This document shows, piece by piece, positions 14,517 to 27,484 of a stretch of DNA of 64,000 nt. The DNA is taken from positions 23,230,264 through 23,294,263 of the forward strand of contig CM069455.1 in the NCBI GenBank assembly GCA_035610835.1. The letters run 5' to 3'. How positions within the stretch are numbered: position 1 is the stretch's first letter; each line of letters opens with the position of its first letter. Position numbers and translations under genes: made by a program. Origin of the DNA: Ophiura sarsii (Eukaryota > Echinodermata > Ophiuroidea > Amphilepidida > Ophiuridae). The notes under the pieces were generated by a model, which did no database searches, was not told the DNA's origin, and saw only the letters and a program-made list of their open reading frames with translations.

Positions 14517-16376
14517 GGGCAATTCCGTAGTTGCGGACGTACATTTCAGACACTTTGAGGGCTGGCAAAATCTAAACTATACCAGTTGCTTGATTTTTAA
14601 CACCTGGGTTTCAAGTACCTCTAGTAGGAGTACAAAACCTGAAAATTCCTTTGCTGTACCATTTTCGGTTTATGAGATATATTGTGAAAACCCTCCGTTG
14701 CGGACGTACGCAGAGAAAGTGATTTTTTCAGTACACCTGTATTCCAATCAAAAAATCTCTGAAGTGTTCAGGTCTGTAATGAAAACTAATATTGTTTTGT
14801 TTGTACGAGGGACAAACCTAAACAAAACCATCAGAGAAAATTATCAGAAACTTTATCTTGAAGTTAAAATTGACTGATGTTTAACCGTTGCGGACGTACA
14901 TACAGGGTGTCCCAAAAAAATGTTAACACTCCGGGCACATAATATATCTTAAAAGGACAGGAACACATGGGTCTAATCTTGATGTATTATGAAAGCTGAG
15001 TAAATAAGCTTTCATTTGCATTTATTGCATTTCAATTGGTTATTTAGAACGGGAGATATGCTTCAGCAAACATGAGGAAGCAAAATTGGCTTGGTCCAAT
15101 CCGCTCAGTATGAAAGTAAAGCTTTTAAAATGCACGAAGCAAGAAGCAACATGATTAAGTCACACACACATCAGTTAATCTCTTCTTTGTTCTTTTCAAC
15201 GCATTCTTTCGATTCTTTTCAAGCTTAAAAGACATAAATAAATATATTCCACATAAATTATATAGGTATTTTGTCATGAGTTCAAGTTCTATACTCTTTT
15301 TCCATGTGCAATGGGTAGATGTCAGTAAAGCAGGGGGTGTCTTTAAAATTGAAATTGAAACATTTCATGTTCTTTGTTGAAATTGTCCATCCAATTAATA
15401 CATTAACTAATATTGCACTGAAATAAAACTAGTATTGCACTGAAATTAACCATAAATCAATAATCGATACATTCTAACTTATGATTAAATGTTGCAATGG
15501 TATTGTTCCTTTTGAATTACTGCACAATAGTGTTTTTGGCATTCTTAATACAAGTTCGTAATCATAGTTGTAATTAATGCAAATTGGACCAAGCCGATTT
15601 TGCTTCCTCATGTTTGCTGAGGCATATCTCCCGTTCTAAATAACCAATTGGAACGCAATAAAATGCAAATGAAAGCCTATTTACTTAGCTTTCATAATAC
15701 ATCAAGATTAGACCCGTGTGTTCCTGTCCTTTTAAGATATATTATGTGCCCGGAGTGTTAACATTTTTTGGGACACCCTGTATTAGTGTTGCGGACGTAC
15801 ATCTCTGAAATAATTCACAGATGTACGTCCGAAACACTTCAAGAGCCCATGTATTAAACATGTAAACAGGTACAGAACAAAATAAGTTTTAAACATTAAG
15901 TATAAATCATCAGCTTTAGAAAAATACTTACCTCATTGGTTTCCAACATTGCCAAAGTATTGAACGGAGTGGTTAAAAGTAGCAGCTTTTGGGAAGTGTA
16001 CGTCCGACACAGAAGGTACCAAATTTAATCCAAAAAGTGTAATTCCTCTATATTTTGGTCAATATTAAGTAACTATTTTATATGATACATAACACATGTT
16101 CATTGTTGTATTGATTGTATCAATTTGTAATACTTCCCTTAGTTCATTCACGGAAATAATTGCACTTCAATGGTGCGATTTCTACTCAAAAACGCCCAGT
16201 ACGTCCACAACAACCTCAAAATCAGCCAAACCGATATTAGAACAAATTCCACAATTATATTATGTAACTACAACCTATAACCTTTGATATGAGACATAAA
16301 TTAGGTTATTTCGACGATTTTCAATTTTTTCAATTATTCAATTTGGGTTACCTAATTACGGAACTGACATGTCCAT
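14517..16376. mobile_element. 1.86-kb DNA-transposon-like insertion with repeated GGACGTACA motif
   Basis: It splits one minisatellite unit. The flanks are ACATGT at 14511-14516 and ACATGT at 16377-16382, a probable 6-bp target duplication. The ends are imperfect inverted repeats: 'GGGCAATTCCGTAGTT' on the left, and the reverse complement of 'AATTACGGAACTG' on the right. The motif GTTGCGGACGTACA occurs near 14530, 14697, 14886 and 15787. The inverse 'TGTACGTCCGA' occurs near 15825 and 15997. Motifs facing inward at both ends are typical of subterminal transposase-binding repeats. A mariner-type element at 14903-15780 sits inside. The frame at 14497-14877 starts in minisatellite and has no recognised domain. 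The superfamily is unknown. Confidence 0.75.
14903..15780. mobile_element. Tc1/mariner-type non-autonomous element with about 200-bp inverted arms
   Basis: It begins CAGGGTGTCCCAAAAAAATG and ends with the inverse 'CATTTTTTGGGACACCCTG', flanked by TA on both sides. The arms stay complementary for about 200 bp, through 'GACAGGAACACA' and 'GGAAGCAAAATTGGC'. The middle (about 15110-15590) is AT-rich and has no transposase frame. TA duplication and CAGGGTGTCCC ends fit a mariner/Tc1-like MITE. It lies inside the insertion at 14517-16376, so it is younger than that insertion. Confidence 0.88.
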
Positions 16377-17211
16377 TTTCTAGTAATACGCTGGAATTGA
16401 TCTCTACCAAATATTTAAGGTTTATTAAGTTCTGTATACTCCCCTACTCCCCCCTTCTCCGTACGGCACGGGGTCCAAAAGCACTAAAATGTCACTAATG
16501 ATACATCTCCGGTTCTAGTAATACACGCGTGGAATTGATCTCTACCAAATATTTAAGGTTGAATTAAGTTCTGTATACTCCCCTACTCCCCCCTTCTCCG
16601 TACGGCACGGGGTCCAAAAGCTCTTAAATGTTACTAAAGATACATCTCCGGTTCTAGTAAATACACGCGTAGAATTGATCTCTACCAAATATTTAAGGTT
16701 GAATTGTATACTCCCCCCCCCCCTTCTCCGTACGGCACGGGGTCACAAAGCTCTAAAATGTCACTAAAAGATACATCCCCGGTTCTAGTAATACACGAGT
16801 GGAATTGATCTCTACCAAAAAATTTAAGGTTGAATTGTATACCCCCCCACCCCCCCACCTCCTTCTCCGTACGGCAAGGGGTTCTAAAAGCTCTAAAATG
16901 TCACTAAAGATACATCTCCGGTTCTAGTAATACACGCGTGGGAATTAATCTCTACCAACTATTTAAGGTTAAACTAAGTTCTGTATACTCCACCCGGGCC
17001 TCCCACCCCCTTCTCGTACGGCAACGGGGTATAAAAATGCTCTAAAATGTCACTAAAGATAATCTCCTGTTCTAATACACGCGTGGAATTGATCTCTACC
17101 AAATATTTAAAGGTTGATTTAAGTTCTGTATATCCCCCCCCCCCCCTTCTCCTTCACCGTACGGCACGGGGTCCAAAAGCTCTAAAATGTTACTATAAAT
17201 ACATCTCGGTT

Positions 17212-17311
17212 NNNNNNNNNNNNNNNNNNNNNNNNNNNNNNNNNNNNNNNNNNNNNNNNNNNNNNNNNNNNNNNNNNNNNNNNNNNNNNNNNNNNNNNNN
17301 NNNNNNNNNNN
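17212..17311. other. Assembly gap of 100 N
   Basis: Exactly 100 N inside the minisatellite array. A round number usually marks a gap of unknown size. The open frame drawn across it (17047-17433) is an artefact. Confidence 0.98.
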
Positions 17312-17332
17312 AAGCTCTAAAATGTTACTATA

Positions 17333-18165
17333 CCGGGTGGTTCAAAAAAAAGTTGACCCAAGTTCAAAATAATTTTTCAACCACAATTATAGTTTCAGAG
17401 AATTTGTGTTTACTTGGTCGTGATCAGCAGTAAGTTTTGAAACTATCCTGAATAAATGGCGCGTTTAGCTTGTTTGGTTCTTCAGTTATCTGTTGGTTCT
17501 ATATATATTTATGTAAATAGTTGTTATATTCCATGTATATATATTGTAAATAATTATGTATTTTTCTCTGTGAAATGAGGGCCTGCTTGGAAAGCAGTGC
17601 TTGACACTGAAGCTGTTTACCCTCAATAAAGAAAGATTAAATAATAATAATAATAATATGGTTCATTACAGAAAGCATGCACAAAACTGATTTGTCCACG
17701 AGAGCGTCTTTTAGTTTTTGTCTTCAACAAAACAGCATGCTCTAGATTCAGAATTGAAAAGCCCGCCCAGACAAAGTATCCAAATCTCTATGCTTATGTG
17801 CCATTCACATTCAACAAAGAAACGTAGGTACGTATGTATAGGTAATGTCATGCACCACACAGATGTTTCAGATGTCTCCTTTTTTTCTTTTTCTCCTTTT
17901 TCATAATTTGTGACCAATCGTGTGTAAGTCCACTTTGTGCATTCTATCTCTACTAAAGGATGCTCTCGTGGACAAGGCAGTTTTGTGCATGCTCTCTATA
18001 ATGAACCATATCTGAAAAACCAACCAAGCTAAATTTACCATTTGTTCAGGATAATTTCAAAACTTACTGCTGATCAAGACTAAGCAAACACAAATTCTCT
18101 GAAACTATAAAATGTAGTTGAAAAGTTACCTTGAACTTGGGTCAACTTTTTTTTGAACCACCCGG
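17333..18165. mobile_element. TA-flanked mariner-type element with long inverted arms, copy 1
   Basis: The ends are 'CCGGGTGGTTCAAAAAAAAG' and its inverse, with TA at 17331-17332 and 18166-18167. The empty site is preserved in another unit near 22267, which reads 'TTACTATAGATACATC'. The inverted arms extend about 220-260 bp in total once an inserted LINE tail at 17486-17656 is removed from the left arm. Arm landmarks are 'TTTCAGAGAATTTGTGTTT', 'CTTACTGCTGATCA', 'TTCAG' and 'ATGGTTCATTA'. The core, about 17716-17950, has no transposase. The short frames at 17711-17917 and 17718-17906 are overlapping opposite-strand by-products. Confidence 0.88.
17486..17656 (+). mobile_element. CR1-like LINE 3' end inserted in the left arm of the element
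   Basis: It contains 'AATGAGGGCCTGCTTGGAAA' and 'GTTTACCCTCAATAAAG', followed by a run of AAT triplets. This resembles the 3' untranslated end of a CR1-group LINE with a microsatellite tail. It interrupts the left inverted arm between TTCAG and ATGGTTC, whereas the right arm is continuous there. The same insertion is present in the second copy at about 20492-20662, so it precedes the 3-kb duplication. Confidence 0.7.
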
Positions 18166-20317
18166 TAGATACATCTCCGGTTCTAGTAATACACGAGTCG
18201 ACTTGATCTCTTTCAAATATTTAAGGTTGAATTAAACTCTGTATACTCCCCCCCCCCCTTCTCCGTACGGCACGGGGTCCAAAAGCTCTAAAATGTCACT
18301 AAAGATACATCTCCGGTTCTAGTAATACACCAAATACGCGTAATACACCAACGCGTGGAATTGATCTCCACCAAATATTTAAGGTTGAATTGTATATCCC
18401 CCCCCCCCCCCTCCCCCCTTCTCCGTACGGCAAGGGGTCCAAAAGCTCTAAAATGTCACTAAAGATACATCTCCGGTTCTAGTAATACACGAGTCGACTT
18501 GATCTCTATCAAATATTTAAGGTTGAATTAAGTTCTGTATACTCCCCCCCCCCCCTTCTCCGTACGGCACGGGGTCCAAAAGCTCTAAAATGTCACTAAA
18601 GATACCGTACGTCTCCGGTTCTAGTAATACACGCGTGGAATTGATCTCTACCAAATATTTAAGGTTGAATTAAGTTCTGTATACTATCCTTCCACGTACG
18701 GCACGGGGTCCAAAAGCTCTAAAATGTCACTAAAGATACAACTCCAGTTCTAGTAATACACGCGTGGAATTGATCTCTACCAAATATTTAAGGGTTAATT
18801 GTATACTCCCCCCCCCCCCCCCCTTTTCCGTACGGCAAGGGGTCCAAAAGCTCTAAAATGTCACTAAAGATACATCTCCGGTTATAGTAATACACGCGTG
18901 GAATTGATCTCTACCAAATATTTAAGGTTGAATTAAGTTCTGTATACTATCCTTCCACGTACGGCACGGGGTCCAAAAGCTCTAAAATGTCACTAAAGAT
19001 ACAACTCCAGTTCTAGTAATACACGCGTTTATCTCTACCAACTATTTAAGGTTGAATTTATACTCCCCCCCCCCTTCTCCGTACGGCAAGGGGTCCAAAA
19101 GCTCTAAAATGTCACTAAAGATACATCTCCGGTTCTAGTAATACACGCGTGGAATTGATCTCAACCAAATATTTAAGGTTGAATTGTATACTCCCCCCTT
19201 CTCCGTATGGCAAGGGGTCCAAAAGCTCTAAAATGTTACTAAAGATACATCTCCGGTTCTAGTAATACTCGCGTGGAATTGATCTCTACCAAATATTTAA
19301 GGTTGAATTAAGTTCTGTATACCCCCCCCCCCCTTCTCCGTACGGCATGGAGTCCAAAAGCTCTAAAATGTCACTAAAGATACATCTCCGGTTCTAGTAA
19401 TACTCGCGTGGAATTGATCTCTACCAAATATTTAAGGTTGAATTAAGTTCTGTATACTCCCCCCCCCCCCCCCTTCTCCGTACGGCACGGGGTCCAAAAG
19501 CTCTAAAATGTCACTAAAGATACATCTCCATTTCTAGTAATACACGCGTGGAATTGATCTCTACCAAATATTTAAGGTTGAATTAAGTTCTGTATACTCC
19601 CCCCCCCCCCTTCTCCGTACGGCATGGGGTTCAAAATCTCTAAAATATCACTAAAGATACATCTCCGGTTCTAGTAATACACGCGTGGAATTTATCCCTA
19701 CCAAATATTTAAGGTTGAATTAAGTTTTGTAGTCTATCCTTCCACGTACGACACGGGGTCCAAGAGCTCTAAAATGTCACTAAAGATACATCTCCGGTTC
19801 TAGTAATACACGCGTGGAATTGATCTCTACCAAATATTTAAGGTTGAATTGTATACACCCACCCCTTCTCCTTACGGCAAGGGGTCCAAAAGCTCTAAAA
19901 TGTCACTAAAGATACATCTCCGGTTCTAGTAATACACTCGTGGAATTGATCTCTACCAAATATTTAAGGTTGAATTAAGTTCTGTATACCCCCCCCTCCC
20001 CCCCTCCCCGCACGGCACGGGGTCCAAAAGCACTAAAATGTCACTAAAGATACATCTCCGGTTCTAGTAATACACGCGTGGAATTGATCTCTACCAACTA
20101 TTTAAGGTTAAATTAAGTTCTGTATACTCCCACCCGGGCTCCCACCCCCTTCTCGGTACGGCACGGGGTATAAAATGCTCTAAAATGTCACTAAAGATAC
20201 ATCTCCTGTTCTAATACACGCGTGGAATTGATCTCTACCAAATATTTAAGGTTGAATTAAGTTCTGTATATCCCCCCCCCCCCCCCCCCCCCCTTCTCCG
20301 TACGGCACGGGGTCCAA

Positions 20318-22033
20318 AAGCTCTAAAATGTTACTATACCGGGTGGTTCAAAAAAAAGTTGACCCAAGTTCAAAATAATTTTTCAACCACAATTATAGTT
20401 TCAGAGAATTTGTGTTTACTTGGTCGTGATCAGCAGTAAGTTTTGAAACTATCCTGAATAAATGGCGCGTTTAGCTTGTTTGGTTCTTCAGTTATCTGTT
20501 GGTTCTATATATATTTATGTAAATAGTTGTTATATTCCATGTATATATATTGTAAATAATTATGTATTTTTCTCTGTGAAATGAGGGCCTGCTTGGAAAG
20601 CAGTGCTTGACACTGAAGCTGTTTACCCTCAATAAAGAAAGATTAAATAATAATAATAATAATATGGTTCATTACAGAAAGCATGCACAAAACTGATTTG
20701 TCCACGAGAGCGTCTTTTAGTTTTTGTCTTCAACAAAACAGCATGCTCTAGATTCAGAATTGAAAAGCCCGCCCAGACAAAGTATCCAAATCTCTATGCT
20801 TATGTGCCATTCACATTCAACAAAGAAACGTAGGTACGTATGTATAGGTAATGTCATGCACCACACAGATGTTTCAGATGTCTCCTTTTTTTCTTTTTCT
20901 CCTTTTTCATAATTTGTGACCAATCGTGTGTAAGTCCACTTTGTGCATTCTATCTCTACTAAAGGATGCTCTCGTGGACAAGGCAGTTTTGTGCATGCTC
21001 TCTATAATGAACCATATCTGAAAAACCAACCAAGCTAAATTTACCATTTGTTCAGGATAATTTCAAAACTTACTGCTGATCAAGACTAAGCAAACACAAA
21101 TTCTCTGAAACTATAAAATGTAGTTGAAAAGTTACCTTGAACTTGGGTCAACTTTTTTTTGAACCACCCGGTAGATACATCTCCGGTTCTAGTAATACAC
21201 GAGTCGACTTGATCTCTTTCAAATATTTAAGGTTGAATTAAACTCTGTATACTCCCCCCCCCCCCTTCTCCGTACGGCACGGGGTCCAAAAGCTCTAAAA
21301 TGTCACTAAAGATACATCTCCGGTTCTAGTAATACACCAAATACGCGTAATACACCAACGCGTGGAATTGATCTCCACCAAATATTTAAGGTTGAATTGT
21401 ATATCCCCCCCCCCCCTCCCCCCTTCTCCGTACGGCAAGGGGTCCAAAAGCTCTAAAATGTCACTAAAGATACATCTCCGGTTCTAGTAATACACGAGTC
21501 GACTTGATCTCTATCAAATATTTAAGGTTGAATTAAGTTCTGTATACTCCCCCCCCCCCCTTCTCCGTACGGCACGGGGTCCAAAAGCTCTAAAATGTCA
21601 CTAAAGATACCGTACGTCTCCGGTTCTAGTAATACACGCGTGGAATTGATCTCTACCAAATATTTAAGGTTGAATTAAGTTCTGTATACTATCCTTCCAC
21701 GTACGGCACGGGGTCCAAAAGCTCTAAAATGTCACTAAAGATACAACTCCAGTTCTAGTAATACACGCGTGGAATTGATCTCTACCAAATATTTAAGGGT
21801 TAATTGTATACTCCCCCCCCCCCCCCCCTTTTCCGTACGGCAAGGGGTCCAAAAGCTCTAAAATGTCACTAAAGATACATCTCCGGTTATAGTAATACAC
21901 GCGTGGAATTGATCTCTACCAAATATTTAAGGTTGAATTAAGTTCTGTATACTATCCTTCCACGTACGGCACGGGGTCCAAAAGCTCTAAAATGTCACTA
22001 AAGATACAACTCCAGTTCTAGTAATACACGCGT
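20318..22033. repeat. Segmental duplication, right copy
   Basis: Twin of 17312-19028. Its left flank is intact minisatellite, showing what probably lies in the N gap of the first copy. Confidence 0.9.
20339..21171. mobile_element. TA-flanked mariner-type element with long inverted arms, copy 2
   Basis: Near-identical to 17333-18165, including the nested LINE 3' end, with TA at 20337-20338 and 21172-21173. It arose by block duplication rather than independent insertion, because the surrounding minisatellite variants are duplicated with it. Confidence 0.88.
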
Positions 22034-24660
22034 GGAATTGATCTCTACCAAATATTTAAGGTTTAATTGTATACTCCCCCCCCCCCCCCCCCCCCCTTTC
22101 CGTACGGCAAGGGGTCCAAAAGCTCTAAAATGTCACTAAAGATACATCTCCGGTTATAGTAATACACGCGTGGAATTGATCTCTACCAAATATTTAAGGT
22201 TGAATTAAGTTCTGTATATCCCCCCCCCCCCCTTCTCCGTACGGCATGGGGTCCAAAAGCTCTAAAATGTTACTATAGATACATCTCCGGTTCTAGTAAT
22301 ACACGCGTGGAATTGATCTCTATCAAATATTTAAGGTTGAATTAAGTTCTGTATACTCCCCCCCCTCCCCCCCCCCCCCCATGCCCCCCCTTCTCCGTAC
22401 AGCACGGGGTCCAAAAGCTCTAAAATGTCACTAAAGATACATCTTCGGTTCTAGTAATACACGCGTGGAATTGATCTCTACCAAATATTTAAGGTTGAAT
22501 TGTATACTCCCCCTTCTCCGTACGGCAAGGGGTCCAAAAGCTCTAAAATGTCACTAAAGATACATCCCCGGTTCTAGTAATACACGCGTGGAATTGATCT
22601 CCCCACTACCCCCCCCCCCCCCCCCCAATAAAAAAGCTCTAAAATGTCACTAAAGATACATCTCCGGTTCTAGTAATACACGCGTGGAATTTATCCCTAC
22701 CAAATATTAAAGGTTGAATTAAGTTCTGTGTACTCCCCCCCCCCCCCCCCCCCTTCCCCGCACGGCACGGGGTCCAAAAGCACTAAAATGTCACTAATGA
22801 TAAATCTCCGGTTCTAGTAATACACGCCTGGAATTTATCTCTACCAAATATTTAAGGTTGAATTAAGTTCTGTATACTATCCTTCCCCGTACGACACGGG
22901 GTCCAAAAGCTTTTAAATGTCACTAAAGATACATCTCCGGTTCTAGTAATACACGCGTGGAATTGATCTCTACCAAGTATTTAAGGTTGAATTGTATACT
23001 CCCCCCCCCCCCTTCTCCATACGGCAAGGAGTCCAAAAGCTCTAAAATGTCACTAAAGATACATCTCCGGTTCTAGTAATACACGCGTGGAATTGATCTC
23101 TACCAAATATTTAAGGTTAAATTAAGTTCTGTATACTCCCACCCGGGCTCCCACCCCCTTCTCGGTACGGCACGGGGTATAACATGCTCTAAAATGTCAC
23201 TAAAGATATATACATCTCCTGTTCTAATAAACGCGTGGAATTGATCTCTTCCAAATATTTAAGGTTGAATTAAGTTCTGTATACTCCCCCCCCCCCTTCT
23301 CCGTACGGCACGGGGTCCAAAAGCTCTAAAATGTCACTAAAGATACATCTCCATTTCTAGTAATACACGCGTTGAATTGATCTCTACCAAATATTTAAGG
23401 TTTAATTAAGTTGTATATACTCCCCCCCCCCCCTTCTCCGTACGGCACGGGGTCCAAAAGCTCTAAAATGTCACTAAAGATACATCTCCGGTTCTAGTAA
23501 TACACCAAATACGCGTACTACACCAACGCGTGGAATTGATCTCCACCAAATATTTAAGGTTGAATTGTATACTCCCCCCCCCCCCCTTCTCCGTACGGCA
23601 AGGGGTCCAAAAGCTCTAAAATGTCACTAAAGATACATCTCCGGTTCTAGTAATACACGCGTGGAATTGATCTCTACCAAATATTTAAGGTTGAATTAAG
23701 TTCTGTATACTCCCCCCCCCCTCCCCGCACGGCACGGGGTCCAAAAGCACTAAAAAGTCAATAATGATACATCTCCGGTTCTAGTAATACACGAGTGGAA
23801 TTGATCTCTACCAAATATTTAAGGTTGAATTAAGTTCGGTATACTCCCCCCCCCCCTTCTCCGTACGGCAAGGGGTCCAAAAGCTCTAAAATGTCACTAA
23901 AGATACATCTCCGGTTCTAGTAATACACGCGTGGAATTGATCTCTACCAAATATTTAAGGTTGAATTGTATACTCCCACCCCCCTTCTCGGTACGGCACG
24001 GGGTATAACATGCTCTAAAATGTCACTAAAGATATATACATCTCCTGTTCTAATAAACGCGTGGAATTGATCTCTTCCAAATATTTAAGGTTGAATTAAG
24101 TTCTGTATACTCCCCCCCCCCCCCCCCCCCTTCTCCGTACGGCAAGGGGTCCAAAAGCTCTAAAATGTCACTAAAGATACATCTCCGGTTCTAGTAATAC
24201 ACGCGTGGAATTGATCTCTACCAAATATTTAAGGTTGAATTGTATACTCCCCCCCCCCCCCCTTCTCCGTACGGCAAGGTATCCAAAAGCTCTAAAATGT
24301 CACTAAAGATACATCTTCGGTTATAGTAATACACGGGTGGAATTGATCTCTACCAAATATGTAAGGTTGAATTAAGGTCTGTATACCCCCCCCCCCCCCC
24401 CCCCTTCTCCGTACGGCACGGGGTCCAAAAGCTCTAAAATGTCACTAAAGATATATCTCCGGTTCTAGTAATACACGCGTGGAATTGATCTCTATTATTA
24501 AGTTCTGTATACTCCCACCCGGGCTCCCACCCCTTCTCGGTACGGCACGGGGTATAAAATGCTCTAAAATGTCACTAAAGATACATCTCCTGTTCTAATA
24601 CACGCGTGGAATTGATCTCTACCAAATATTTAAGGTTGAATTAAGTTCTGTATACTCCCC

Positions 24661-25620
24661 CCCCCCCCCCCCCCCCCTTCCCCGCACGGCACGGGGTCCA
24701 AAAGCACAAAAATTTCACTAATGATACATCTCCGGTTCTAGTAATACACGCGTGGAATTTATCTCTACCAAATATTTAAGGTTGAATTAAGTTCTGTATA
24801 CTATCCTTCCACGTACGACACGGGGTCCAAAAGCTCTAAAATGTCACTAAAGATACATCTCCGGTTCTAGTAATACACGCGTGGAATTGATCTCTAATGT
24901 CACTAAAGATACATTTTCGGTTCTAGTAATACACGCGTGGAATTGATCTCTACCAAATATTTAAGGTTAAATTAAGTTCTGTATACTCCCACCCGGGCTC
25001 CCACCCCCCTTCTCGGTACGGCACGGGGTATAACATGCTCTAAAATGTCACTAAAGATACATCTCCTGTTCTAATACACGCGTGGAATTGATCTCTTCCA
25101 AATATTTAAGGTTGAATTAAGTTCTGTATACTCCGCCCCCCCCCCCCCCCCCCCCCCTTCTCCGTACGGCACGGGGTCCAAAAGCTCTAAAATGTCACTA
25201 ATGATACATCTCCGGTTCTAGTAATACACGCGTGGAATTTATCTCTACCAAATATTTAAGGTTGAATTAAGTTCTGTATACTATCCTTCCACGTACGACA
25301 CGGGGTCCAAAAGCTCTAAAATTTTACTAAAGATACATCTCCGGTTCTAGTAATACACGCGTGGAATTGATCTCTAATGTCACTAAAGATACATTTTCGG
25401 TTCTAGTAATACACGCGTGGAATTGATCTCTACCAAATATTTAAGTTTAAATTAAGTTCTGTATACTCCCACCCGGGCTCCCACCCCCCTTCTCGGTACG
25501 GCACGGGGTATAACATGCTCTAAAATGTCACTAAAGATACATCTCCTGTTCTAATACACGCGTGGAATTGATCTCTTCCAAATATTTAAGGTTGAATTAA
25601 GTTCTGTATACTCCGCCCCC
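24661..25620. repeat. About 480-bp higher-order repeat, two copies in the minisatellite
   Basis: The rare junction 'GATCTCTAATGTCACTAAAG', a unit with an internal deletion, occurs near 24890 and again near 25370, in the same succession of subtypes (TATCCTTCC unit, deleted unit, CACCCGGGCTCCC unit, long C-run unit). This is a four-unit block duplication. Confidence 0.75.
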
Positions 25621-25985
25621 CCCCCCCCCCTTCTCCGTACGGCACGGGGTCCAAAAGCTCTAAAATGTCACTAATGATACATCTCCGGTTCTAGTAATAC
25701 ACGCGTGGAATTTATCTCTACCAAATATTTAAGGTTGAATTAAGTTCTGTATACTATCCTTCCACGTACGGCACGGAGTCCAAAAGCTCTAAAATGTCAC
25801 TAAAGATACATATCCGGTTCTAGTGATACACGCGTGGAATTTATCTCTACCAAATATTTAAGGTTGAATTAAGTTCCGTATACTCCCCTCCCCCTTCTCC
25901 GGCACGGGGTCCAAAAGCTCTAAAATGTCACTAAAGATACATCTCCGGTTCTAGTAATACACGCGTGGAATTAATCTCTACCAAA

Positions 25986-27484
25986 CACCAATCTTTGTAG
26001 ATCTTGATATCAGAACAGGGCCTTTTGACCAGGATGAATATGACAAGGCTAAGAAGTCACTAGTAGAAGGGAAGACCTGTGGAGAGGACAATATACCGCC
26101 AGAAGTATTGAAAAGATGTGCTCTAGATGATATTGTGCTAGGTTTCTGCAATGATGCAATTACAAATAGAGAGAAGCCGAGCCAATGGTCCATCCTCAAC
26201 ATTGTGCCCATTCCAAAGTCAGGAGACCTCAGCCTGGGCGGCAACTATCGTGGCATAAGTCTTAGCTCTATCGTAGCGAAAACCTATAACCGGATGATTC
26301 TAAATAGAATTCGTACTGAGCTGGATAAACATCTAAGTTTAGGAAGAACTACTATAGGGCATATACTGGCACTGAGAAGGCTGATTGAAGGGGTGAAAGC
26401 TAATAACCTACAAGCAATAATAACGTACATAGACTTCAGGAAGGCCTTTGATACTATCCATCGTGGCAAAATGCTAAGAATTCTGCACGCTTATGGCATA
26501 CCAGAACAGATCGTCGATGCTGTTGGAGACATGTATGAGGGAACCATGGCTAAAGTGATTTCTCCAGATGGAGAAACAGATCTGTTCGAAATCTTAGCTG
26601 GCGTACTTCAGGGTGACACCCTTGCCCCATATCTGTTTGTTATTGTACTAGACTTCGCCCTGAGAATGGCTATAACAGGAAAGGAAGAAGAACTTGGATT
26701 CCACCTAGAAAAGCGAAGAAGCAGAAGGATTGGACCTGTAGCAGTGACAGACTTTGACTTCGCAGACGATATTGCCCTGCTGTCTGAAGAATTACACCAT
26801 GCACAAGATCTGCTTCAGAGGGTCGAGACATCAGTGACTAAAATTGGCTTGTCTATGAATGCAAAGAAGACAAAGTTCATGGCATACAACCAAACAAGTG
26901 CGGTGGAAATCAAAACAAATGATGGAACCAAACTAGATGAAGTAAAAGATTTCAAATACCTACGTGCCTGGATGTCAAGCACTGAAACAGATATCAAGCA
27001 ACGCAAGGCAGCAGCTTGGAGAGCCTGTGGGAAGCTGAACAAGATCTGGAAATCCACCCTACCAAGAAAATTCAAACTTCGCCTGTTCGCCGCAACTGTT
27101 GAATCTGTGTTACTTTATGGCTGTGAGGCATGGACCACCACCCCTAAGCTAGCAAAGCAACTTGACGGCTGTTATACTCGTATGCTGAGGGCTGTCCTCA
27201 ACATTCACTGGAAGCAACATACAACTAACATAGAGCTGTATGGAGACCTCCCCAAAATCACCCAAAAGATCAGGGAGAGAAGGACAAGATTCTCAGGCCA
27301 CTGCTCTAGGAGTCAAGAATGTGTGTCAAAGCTGGTTCACTGGATACCAAAGCATGGGAGAAGAAAACCTGGAAGACCTGCCCTAACTTACATCGATGTG
27401 CTAAAACAGGACACTGGTTTGGATGTCGGAGACTTAAAGACAGCAATGCAGGACAGGAAAGTGTGGAGAGCCATTGTAGATTGA
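25986..27484 (+). pseudogene. 5'-truncated non-LTR retrotransposon (LINE family 1, copy A): reverse transcriptase
   Basis: An open frame of about 500 codons with no upstream methionine; it begins abruptly at a minisatellite junction, as LINE 5' truncation produces. Reverse-transcriptase blocks are visible in order: 'IPKSGDLSLGGNYRGISL', 'TYIDFRKAFDTIHR' (motif A), 'GVLQGDTLAPYLF' (motif B), 'DFADDIALL' (FADD, motif C) and 'LSMNAKKTKF' (motif D). A long C-terminal region follows, with 'LLYGCEAWTTTPK' and 'GRPALTYIDVLKQDTGL'. The endonuclease half is absent. Compared with copy B (36100-36180), about seven residues around 'RANQNGFRV' are missing, so this polymerase is probably inactive. The clade is not fixed by eye; copy D shows that the family has an APE-type endonuclease. 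Confidence 0.9.

Larger units (their letters stand above)
17312..19028. repeat. Segmental duplication, left copy (3006 bp from its twin)
   Basis: This block, containing the TA-flanked element and about seven minisatellite units, repeats at about 20318-22033. The offset is 3006 bp at the element and 3005 further on because C-run lengths differ. Shared private variants include 'GAGTCGACTTGATCTC', 'CCAAATACGCGTAATACACC' and 'GATACCGTACGTCTCC'. Similarity breaks down after 'AATACACGCGT' near 19028. The left limit is hidden by the N gap. Confidence 0.9.

Noticed and set aside
14497..14877. 126-residue frame in the minisatellite insertion
   Set aside because: Its first codons are minisatellite sequence, and the rest belongs to a non-autonomous element with no recognisable domain.
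17047..17433. Open frame crossing the N gap
   Set aside because: It exists only because N codons are not stops.
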